Part shown: in pieces, positions 58,406 through 64,000 of the stretch
How the letters are laid out: every line of letters begins with the position of its first letter
Position numbering within the stretch: position 1 is the first letter of the stretch
NCBI RefSeq assembly: GCF_023242315.1
Contig: NZ_JALLIY010000026.1
Coordinates: forward strand, 1 to 64,000
DNA length: 64,000 nucleotides
Source of the DNA: Pseudomonas sp. MWU13-2105
Lineage (GTDB): Bacteria; Pseudomonadota; Gammaproteobacteria; Pseudomonadales; Pseudomonadaceae
Reading direction: 5' to 3'
Program-made: the position numbers and the translations under genes
Notes under the pieces: model-generated
Told to the model about the DNA's origin: nothing
The model's input: only the letters and a program-made list of their open reading frames with translations
Databases searched by the model: none

Positions 58406-58699
58406 TTACGACGGGCTCAGCTTCGACTTGATGAGCCCGACGATGACCATCAGCACCCCACCGCCGACGCCGCCGCTGGCAATGCTGCTGAGGATCGAGG
58501 TCAGGTCCAGTGCGCCACTGCCGCCGCCGAGGCTGCCGCCGCTGACCAGATCGAGTAGTTGTCCGCCGAGGCCGCCGCCGAGTATCCCGAGGATGGAATT
58601 GATGATCGGGCCCAGGTTGTATTTCTCCAGTACCGACCCGGCCACGTTCCCGCCCACGGCGCCGCTGATGGCTTGAATCAAAAGACTGACGATGTCCAT
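58406..58699 (-). CDS. Small glycine-rich hydrophobic protein
   Basis: A 97-aa protein of low complexity. The N-terminal half is a hydrophobic helix (MDIVSLLIQAISGAVGGNVAGSVLEK), the middle is GGGLGGQLLDLVSGGSLGGGSG, and the C terminus (GGVGGGVLMVIVGLIKSKL) can span a membrane. GGAGGG lies 8 nt before the ATG. It has no family I recognise; some databases label relatives 'DNA methyltransferase', which the sequence does not support. It may form membrane-associated assemblies. Confidence 0.68.
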   Translation of the reverse strand: MDIVSLLIQAISGAVGGNVAGSVLEKYNLGPIINSILGILGGGLGGQLLDLVSGGSLGGGSGALDLTSILSSIASGGVGGGVLMVIVGLIKSKLSPS

Positions 58700-58850
58700 G
58701 GATGAAACCCTCCAACATGTTGATGGGGAGGGCCGCTCGAATCGAGTCGATTCAGGGGGAATCACTGCCGCTGTCGTCGAGAAACCCTGATCTCCGGGAA
58801 CGACAGCAAACTGTTGCGGATGTCACCAGTATAGGCGTATTGGCTTTTCG

Positions 58851-59744
58851 TCAATGTACCGACGCGGCTTGCCGGCTTTCCCGGGGGGCGGCCGCCGCAC
58901 CCAGGCGGCTGGACACGACGATGGCGAGAATGATCAGCGCGCCGCCGGTCAACATGCGCAGCGTCGGGTTTTCGCCGAACAGCAGCCAGGCGGCGGTGAT
59001 CCCGTACACCGGCTCCAGGGCGAAGACCACCGCGGCGGTGCGGGCCTTGATCACCGCGAGGCTGGCGACGAACAGGCTGTGGGCCAGGCCGGTGCAGAAC
59101 ACCCCCAGCAGGCTGATCCACAACCAGTCCAGCGCCGGCACTTGCGCAAGACCGGGGGCGGCCCAGGGCAACAGGCAGGCGGCGACCACCAGGTTCTGGC
59201 ACAACGCCGCCTGCACCGCGGGAATCCGCCCGGAGCCGGCCCGGTTGGCCAGCGACAGCAGTGAGAACAGCAAGCCGGACAGCACCGCCCAGAGCAGGCC
59301 GCCGGTGGCCTGGCTGGCGAGGTCGAAGTCGGGGGTGACCAGTACCAGGCCGATACTGACCAGCAGCACCAGCAAGATTTCATTGAAGCGGATGCGTTCG
59401 CGAAAGATCAGCCCCTCAAGGATCACGGTAAAGGCTGGAAAACTGGCGAAACCCAGGGTCGCCACCGCCACGCCGGCTACTTTTACCGCGATGAAGAAGC
59501 TGACCCAGTGCCCGGCCAGCAGCAGGCCGCTGAGCAGCAGGCGGCGCCAGTCCCGCGCCTGCAGCGGTTGCCAGCGCTGGCTGCGGGCCAGGCGGGCGAA
59601 CAGGCTGAGGGCGAGCACGGCAAAGAGGGCCCGGCCGAAGACGATGATCGCCGGTGCGGCGCTCGCGAGTTTGCCGAACACACCGGTCAGGCCAAACATC
59701 AACGCGCCGATATGCAGGGCGCCCAGGGCGGTACGGGGAGTCAT
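58851..59744 (-). CDS. DMT-superfamily (EamA) transporter
   Basis: A 297-aa protein with ten predicted helices in two halves (LGALHIGALMFGLTGVFGKLASAAP in helix 1; VVFALEPVYGITAAWLLFGENPTLRMLTGGALIILAIVVSS at the end). An AraC regulator lies directly upstream on the same strand (87 nt), so coordinated expression is likely. The substrate is unknown. Confidence 0.86.
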   Translation of the reverse strand: MTPRTALGALHIGALMFGLTGVFGKLASAAPAIIVFGRALFAVLALSLFARLARSQRWQPLQARDWRRLLLSGLLLAGHWVSFFIAVKVAGVAVATLGFASFPAFTVILEGLIFRERIRFNEILLVLLVSIGLVLVTPDFDLASQATGGLLWAVLSGLLFSLLSLANRAGSGRIPAVQAALCQNLVVAACLLPWAAPGLAQVPALDWLWISLLGVFCTGLAHSLFVASLAVIKARTAAVVFALEPVYGITAAWLLFGENPTLRMLTGGALIILAIVVSSRLGAAAAPRESRQAASVH

Positions 59745-59831
59745 GGCGGTCCTTGAAAACAGTGACGGGCAGGGCTGCAGTCTAGAGGGCGGCCGCTGTG
59801 CCTGTCTGTCGCGTGCCTGCTGTCGTTTGTC

Positions 59832-60581
59832 TCAGGACTCGCGTCGCAGCGCGCCGGGTGTACGGCCGAACTCACGGAGCACGGCGGCGGCAAAGGCGCT
59901 TTGCGACTGGTAGCCGACGCGGCTGGCGATCTCGCCGATCGGCAGTGCCGATTCGCGCAGCAGTCCCAGGGCGATCTGCAGGCGGCGGCTGCGCACATAG
60001 TCCATCGGCGTCTGCCCGCATTCGGCGACAAAGCGCGCATGCAGGCGGGCGCTGGACAGGTCGGCGATGCGCGCCAGGTCGGTCACCTGCAGCGGGTGGG
60101 CCAGATGGCGATCGATATGTGCGTTGAGGGCGGCCAGCGGCAGGCGCTTGCCGCCGAGCGCGCGGGGGGCGGGGCTGTTCAGGCTGGCGAGCAGCAGCAC
60201 CGCGCCCTGTTGGGCGATCAGCGGGTCCTGTACCGGGCTGGTTGCCAGCCACTGCACCAGTTGGCTCTGGGCGGCGTCGAGGGTTCGCGGCCCGGCGGTA
60301 TCGAGCAGGCGCCGGCTGGCTTCGGCATGGTCGCCAAGGGTGTTCAGCAACCAGCGTTCGTCCGGCACATCCAGCACCAGGCAGCGGCTGCCGTTGGGGC
60401 TGGCGCAGACGTGATGGGCATCGCAGGGAATCACCGCGACGCTTTGCTGCAGCACCTGGCTGCCGCGGCCCTCGATCTCGAAGTCGAGCCGGCCGGACAG
60501 GCCGAACACCAGCTGCGCATGGGCATGACTGTGGTCTATCTGGTCGGGGCTGTAGTGGCGCAGGGTCAGGATCGGTCCCAT
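59832..60581 (-). CDS. AraC-family transcriptional regulator
   Basis: A 249-aa protein with a cupin-like N-terminal sensor (HSHAHAQLVFGLSGRLDFEIEG) and a C-terminal AraC domain with two HTHs (LQVTDLARIADLSSARLHARFVAECGQTPMDYVRSRRLQIALGLL, then LPIGEIASRVGYQSQSAFAAAVLREFGRTPGALRR). It probably controls the EamA gene downstream; the effector is unknown. Confidence 0.87.
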   Translation of the reverse strand: MGPILTLRHYSPDQIDHSHAHAQLVFGLSGRLDFEIEGRGSQVLQQSVAVIPCDAHHVCASPNGSRCLVLDVPDERWLLNTLGDHAEASRRLLDTAGPRTLDAAQSQLVQWLATSPVQDPLIAQQGAVLLLASLNSPAPRALGGKRLPLAALNAHIDRHLAHPLQVTDLARIADLSSARLHARFVAECGQTPMDYVRSRRLQIALGLLRESALPIGEIASRVGYQSQSAFAAAVLREFGRTPGALRRES

Positions 60582-60711
60582 TGCGGTCTCCTTGGCATCG
60601 CCGCAGTTTACACCGCTTTGCCGTCCGGACGATTGTCACAGGACTGCCATGTAGCTGTCATGGACTATTAACTGCCCCGGTTCAAGCTCAGGAAAAATCC
60701 GGAGAATGCCC

Positions 60712-61533
60712 ATGACCCGTGCGGAGCTCGCCAAACCCAGCCGTAAGCAGCGTGTGCGAACCCTGTGGATTTCCGACGTGCACCTGGGGACCCGGGACTG
60801 CCAGGCCGAACACCTGTCGCAGTTCCTCAAGAGCTATCAGGCCGATCGTATCTACCTGGTGGGGGATATCATCGACGGCTGGAAGATGCGTGGCGGCATG
60901 TACTGGCCGCAAGCGCATACCAACGTGATCCGCCGGCTGCTGACCATGAGCAAGCGCGGTACCGAGGTGATCTATGTCACCGGCAACCACGATGAATTCC
61001 TGCGCCGTTACTCCAAGCTGATCCTGGGCAATATCCAGCTGGTCGACGAAGCGGTGCACAGCACCGCCGACGGGCGCAAGCTGCTGGTGATCCATGGCGA
61101 CCAGTTCGACGTGATCACCCGTTATCACCGCTGGCTGGCGTTCCTCGGCGATTCGGCCTACGAGTTCACCCTGACCCTCAATCGCTGGCTGAACCATTGG
61201 CGGGCCCGCTATGGTTATGGCTACTGGTCGTTGTCGGCCTACCTCAAGCACAAGGTCAAGACCGCGGTCAGTTTTATCAGCGACTTCGAGGAAGCCATCG
61301 CCCACGAATGCGTGAAGCGTGGGCTCGACGGGGTGGTGTGCGGGCATATCCACCACGCCGAGATCCGCAAGGTCGGCGAGGTGGAATACCTCAACTGCGG
61401 TGACTGGGTCGAGTCTTGCACCGCCCTGATCGAACACTGGGACGGCACCATCGAGCTGTATCGCCTGGCGGATGCCCAGGCGAAAGAAGCGCAGCTCAAG
61501 TTGCAACTGGAGAAAGTTACCGAGCCGGGTTAG
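60712..61533 (+). CDS. Calcineurin-like phosphoesterase, UDP-2,3-diacylglucosamine diphosphatase-type (LpxH2)
   Basis: A 273-aa metallophosphoesterase with the five motifs D22-x-H24 (SDVHLG), GDIID, G91NHDE, HGDQFD and GHIHHAE. The size and W-rich middle match the LpxH2 group, an alternative to LpxH that hydrolyses UDP-2,3-diacylglucosamine in lipid A synthesis. Whether the organism also has lpxH elsewhere is not visible here. GGAG supports ATG 60712; ATG 60706 is too close to it. Confidence 0.85.
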   Translation: MTRAELAKPSRKQRVRTLWISDVHLGTRDCQAEHLSQFLKSYQADRIYLVGDIIDGWKMRGGMYWPQAHTNVIRRLLTMSKRGTEVIYVTGNHDEFLRRYSKLILGNIQLVDEAVHSTADGRKLLVIHGDQFDVITRYHRWLAFLGDSAYEFTLTLNRWLNHWRARYGYGYWSLSAYLKHKVKTAVSFISDFEEAIAHECVKRGLDGVVCGHIHHAEIRKVGEVEYLNCGDWVESCTALIEHWDGTIELYRLADAQAKEAQLKLQLEKVTEPG

Positions 61534-61539
61534 CCCGCA

Positions 61540-62130
61540 TCAGGCCGTCTGGTTGTGCTCCATCGCGGCCTTGTAGATCGACTGCCGGGGTTGGGCGAAC
61601 ACTCGCTCCATCATCGGTTCGAAAAAGCTCAGGGGCAGGCTCTCGTAGTCCGGGTCGAAGGCCGCCGCGTCGTATTTGGCGCAGAATTCGATGGTCGCCA
61701 GGTATTGCGGGTGCTCGCGAAATTGCTCGCGCAGATGACGATCCATGCCCAGGTAGTGGAAGAAGTAGTAGCCCTGGAAAATCCCGTGCTTTTCCACCAT
61801 CCACAGGTTTTCGGCGCTGACGAAGGGCTTGAGGATCGCCGCGGCGATGTCCGGGTGGTTGTAGGAGCCTAGGGTGTCGCCGATATCGTGGAGCAGCGCG
61901 CAGACTACGTACTCCTCATCCCGGCCGTCGCGCCAGGCCCGGCTGGCGGTTTGCAGCGAGTGGCTCAGGCGATCCACCGGGAAACCGCCGAAGTCGCCTT
62001 CCAGCAGTTTCAGGTGAGTCAGGATCCGCGCCGGTAGTTGCCGGGCGTAGGCACCGAAGTCGGCGGCAATCACCGCCCAATCTTCCTGGGTGCCGTCCTG
62101 CATATGGGTAAAGCGGGCTTGTCCGGTCAT
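61540..62130 (-). CDS. HD-domain phosphohydrolase-like protein
   Basis: A 196-aa protein whose HD motif is visible as LLHDIGDTLGSYNHPD, preceded by SHSLQTASRAWRDG. Residues after it (ENLWMVEKHGIFQGYYFFHYLG) resemble the PhnZ/HD-type mixed-valent oxygenase family as well as HD phosphatases. The substrate is not clear. It overlaps no neighbour and may be an independent gene. Confidence 0.8.
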   Translation of the reverse strand: MTGQARFTHMQDGTQEDWAVIAADFGAYARQLPARILTHLKLLEGDFGGFPVDRLSHSLQTASRAWRDGRDEEYVVCALLHDIGDTLGSYNHPDIAAAILKPFVSAENLWMVEKHGIFQGYYFFHYLGMDRHLREQFREHPQYLATIEFCAKYDAAAFDPDYESLPLSFFEPMMERVFAQPRQSIYKAAMEHNQTA

Positions 62131-62208
62131 CGGCTGTCCTCTTGTGGTTTTTATCGCTGCCGGTTCCAGTCTAGGGCTTGCCCGCGTCCCGGCAGTGGCT
62201 GCGCGGGC

Positions 62209-62520
62209 CTAAAACGGTACCTTGCCGAGTATCATGTCGCGAAACATGACGAAATCGCCGAGCAGACTGTAGAAGGGGTGCTCAAAGGTCGCCGGACGAT
62301 TCCTCTCGAAGAAGAAATGTCCGATCCAGGCAAAGCCATAACCGGCGACAGGCACCGCCAGCAGGAACCCTGCCGAGGCGCGACCGATGGCCATGGCCAG
62401 AAAAAAGATCACCAGGCTGGTGCCGACGAAGTGCAACCGTCGGCAGGTACTGTTGCCATGTTCGCTCAGGTAGTAGGCGTAGAACTCTGCGAAGCTATTG
62501 AATTTTCTGACGTTTTCCAC
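62209..62520 (-). CDS. Mpo1-like (DUF962) membrane protein
   Basis: A 103-aa protein with two to three hydrophobic helices. HFVGTSLVIFFLAMAIG and GYGFAWIGHFFFERNRPATFEHPFYSLLGDFVMF are the core of the Mpo1 family, known in yeast as an Fe2+-dependent dioxygenase of 2-hydroxy fatty acids. The bacterial role is unproven. It is immediately downstream of the HD gene's promoter side (78-nt gap, same strand). Confidence 0.85.
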   Translation of the reverse strand: MENVRKFNSFAEFYAYYLSEHGNSTCRRLHFVGTSLVIFFLAMAIGRASAGFLLAVPVAGYGFAWIGHFFFERNRPATFEHPFYSLLGDFVMFRDMILGKVPF

Positions 62521-62643
62521 GGGTTGCTCTCCGCGCTGGCGAGCTCGCCCACGGAGGGGTCCACGGCGAGCTTATTTGAGTCTAGAGTGATTGACAGCGG
62601 CTACCAGTGACAATAGGCGCCACTTTAGTATCCTTAGGCCATT

Positions 62644-62661
62644 AGTCGTCCTATGACGACT
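62644..62661. promoter_or_regulatory. Inverted repeat AGTCGTC-N4-GACGACT before the AraC gene
   Basis: A perfect 7-bp inverted repeat ends 4 nt before the annotated ATG (62666). It could be an operator or an RNA hairpin that hides the start region; it would also favour the downstream ATG at 62681. Confidence 0.45.
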
Positions 62662-62665
62662 TATC

Positions 62666-63742
62666 ATGCAAGAAAAGGCCATGAGCGAGAGAACGACTTC
62701 TGCAAGTTGGGCGATGGGGATTGTCAAGGCGCTGGAGATGGATGGCCTGGATTGCCGTGTCCTGTTCAGGCAGCTGGGGCTCGATTACGCGGCCCTCGAC
62801 GATCCCGACGCGCGCTTTCCGCAGGATTCGATCACGCGACTGTGGCAGCGTGCGGTGGAGCTTTCCGGCAATCCGGCGATCGGCTTGAACATGGGCCGAG
62901 TGGTGCGCCCGGCGTCCTTTCATGTCGCCGGCTATGCGCTGATGTCCAGCCAGACCCTGGCCGAGGGCTTCAGGCGCCTGGTGCGTTATCAGCGGATCAT
63001 CGCGGAAAGCGCTGACCTGAGCTTTCGTCTTTTGCCTGAAGGCTATGCACTGATCCTGACGGTGCACGGTGACCACCTGCCACCCACCCGCCAGAGCGCC
63101 GAGGCCTCCCTGGCTTGCGCCCTGGCACTCTGCGGTTGGCTGAGCGGACGTACCTTGCAGCCGCGCAAGGTCCTGGTGCAAGGTGCGGAGCCAGAGGATA
63201 TCGGCCCTTACAAGGAGGTGTTCCATGCGCCGCTGGTGTTCAACGCGCCCTACGACGCCCTGATCTTCGAGCAGGCCGACATGGACGCGCCGCTACCGAC
63301 CGCCAACGAGGCCATGGCCTTGCTCCATGACCGGTTTGCCGGCGAATACCTGGCGCGCTTCTCCGAAAGCCGGGTGACCCATAAAGCGCGCCAGGTCTTG
63401 TGTCGCCTGCTGCCCCAGGGCGAGCCCAAGCGCGAAGTGGTGGCGCAGACCCTGCACCTGTCCCAGCGCACCCTGCAGCGGCGTTTGCAGGAAGAGGGCA
63501 CCAGTTTCCAGACGCTGCTCGACGACACCCGCCGCGAGCTGGCCGAACAGTACCTGGCGCAGCCGCGCATGACCTTGCTGGAAATCGCCTATCTGTTGGG
63601 GTTCGCCGACCCGAGCAATTTTTTCCGCGCCTTCCGCCGCTGGTTCGAGGTCACGCCCGGTGAGTACCGGGCACGCTTGTTGGGGGCGGTGGCCTTGGTC
63701 AATGACGCCAGAATGCGGGAATACACAGAACGAACACTGTGA
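62666..63742 (+). CDS. AraC-family regulator with arabinose-binding-type N-terminal domain (OruR/ArgR-like group)
   Basis: A 358-aa protein. The N-terminal ~180 residues match the AraC_binding_2/Arabinose_bd pattern (MGIVKALEMDGLDCRVLFRQLGLDYAALDDPDARFPQDSITRLWQRAVELSGNPAIGLNMG). The C-terminal AraC HTH region is REVVAQTLHLSQRTLQRRLQEEGTSFQTLLDDTRRELAEQYLAQ, then LLEIAYLLGFADPSNFFRAFRRWFEVTPGEYR. The sequence resembles OruR of P. aeruginosa (ornithine utilisation) as I recall it, but I cannot confirm that. ATG 62681 is an alternative start. Its 3' end overlaps the TrkH gene by 44 bp. Confidence 0.85.
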   Translation: MQEKAMSERTTSASWAMGIVKALEMDGLDCRVLFRQLGLDYAALDDPDARFPQDSITRLWQRAVELSGNPAIGLNMGRVVRPASFHVAGYALMSSQTLAEGFRRLVRYQRIIAESADLSFRLLPEGYALILTVHGDHLPPTRQSAEASLACALALCGWLSGRTLQPRKVLVQGAEPEDIGPYKEVFHAPLVFNAPYDALIFEQADMDAPLPTANEAMALLHDRFAGEYLARFSESRVTHKARQVLCRLLPQGEPKREVVAQTLHLSQRTLQRRLQEEGTSFQTLLDDTRRELAEQYLAQPRMTLLEIAYLLGFADPSNFFRAFRRWFEVTPGEYRARLLGAVALVNDARMREYTERTL

Positions 63743-64000
63743 TGATTTCCAGCCGGCCGAGCAGCATGCCCAGGGAAAGAATCCATTTGGCGGCGTCCGG
63801 CAGGGTGGAGAAGTTTCCCGCTGGCCCGATGACCTCGCCCAGGCCCGGCCCGACCCCGGAGACGGTACTGGCGGCGCCGGTAAGGGCGGTCATCCAGTCC
63901 AGGCCGAGCAGCGACAGGGCCAGGGCAATGGCGCAAATGGTGATGGCGAAAAAGAACGAGAAGGTCAGGATCGAGCGCACGATCTCCTCGTCGAGACGGT
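63699..64000 (-). CDS. trkH: TrkH-family potassium transporter, C-terminal end (cut by window)
   Basis: The last ~100 codons of TrkH/TrkG: RLDEEIVRSILTFSFFFAITICAIALALSLLGLDWMTALTGAASTVSGVGPGLGEVIGPAGNFSTLPDAAKWILSLGMLLGRLEIITVFVLCIPAFWRH, with the last selectivity-filter loop (TVSGVGPGLG). The frame is open to the window's right edge, so most of the protein lies outside. It ends inside the convergent AraC gene, a 44-bp overlap. It forms the K+-translocating subunit with TrkA and related proteins. Confidence 0.9.
   Translation of the reverse strand, partial: RLDEEIVRSILTFSFFFAITICAIALALSLLGLDWMTALTGAASTVSGVGPGLGEVIGPAGNFSTLPDAAKWILSLGMLLGRLEIITVFVLCIPAFWRH

Noticed and set aside
1..64000. 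CRISPR arrays, tRNA or rRNA genes, phage structural genes, complete insertion sequences
   Set aside because: No repeat-spacer periodicity, no cloverleaf with T-loop GGTTCGAATCC, and no transposase beyond the intron remnant were seen by eye.

Overview
The window is a chromosomal segment from a GC-rich fluorescent-type Pseudomonas. The evidence is protein content (OprD-family porin, FimV paralog, GbuA/GbuR, LpxO, PxpABC, AceK, HrpA, RecQ), frequent Pseudomonas-type inverted repetitive elements between genes, and gene orders that match my memory of P. aeruginosa (LysR plus a tiny Anr-controlled ORF as PA1413-PA1414; symporter, NCS1 permease, NTF2-like protein, gbuA, gbuR as PA1418-PA1422; FabH-like plus ECF sigma as PA3286-PA3285; recQ, MarR and a FimV-like protein near PA3340-PA3344). 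No rRNA, tRNA, CRISPR array or complete insertion sequence was seen. The species cannot be fixed from the sequence alone.

Layout. 1-320: 3' end of a group II intron (HNH end of its reverse transcriptase/maturase, then RNA domains V and VI), ending about 14 nt before a membrane-protein gene. 335-2189: membrane protein, YafJ-like amidotransferase and a DUF2937 protein. 2194-7001: LysR regulator divergent from an MFS transporter and pxpABC, probably a 5-oxoproline uptake and hydrolysis unit. 7172-9231: MoxR ATPase and VWA partner. 9476-13919: cysK, lpxO, an unlisted 54-codon ORF ahead of a DMT transporter, and a second DMT transporter. 14062-19792: aceK and hrpA. 20042-23833: KAS III-like synthase, ECF sigma factor with zinc-finger anti-sigma partner, and an OprD-family porin. 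24227-29618: acyltransferase-fold protein, ABC exporter, periplasmic PPIase, alpha/beta hydrolase and LysR regulator. 29668-34799: small secreted protein, azoreductase, a candidate sRNA, DMT transporter, MscS channel and DEAD-box helicase.

35147-38893 is a tight, uncharacterised three-gene operon: a helical TelA-like protein, a single-pass DUF6384 protein, and a coiled-coil protein with a Ser/Gly tail. 39088-45258: small regulator-like protein, lipoprotein, 62-aa protein, CvfB-like RNA-binding protein, YbfB-type MFS transporter with divergent LysR, an ANR-box-controlled 41-aa ORF, and two overlapping ACP-like genes, one lacking the phosphopantetheine serine. 45518-51201: 4-guanidinobutyrate (gbu) locus. 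51216-58036: TapT, UPF0149 protein, RecQ, MarR and a FimV paralog preceded by four 20-bp direct repeats. 58110-64000: SelT/W-like protein, Gly-rich membrane protein, DMT transporter with AraC regulator, UDP-diacylglucosamine-type phosphoesterase, HD protein, Mpo1-like protein, AraC regulator, and the C-terminal end of a TrkH potassium transporter cut by the window edge.

The region is mostly core metabolism and transport, with regulators next to their likely targets. The least explained parts are the 35-39 kb operon, the ANR/ACP region at 44.3-45.3 kb, the repeat array before the FimV paralog, the 54-codon ORF at 11.7 kb, and the intron junction at the left edge.
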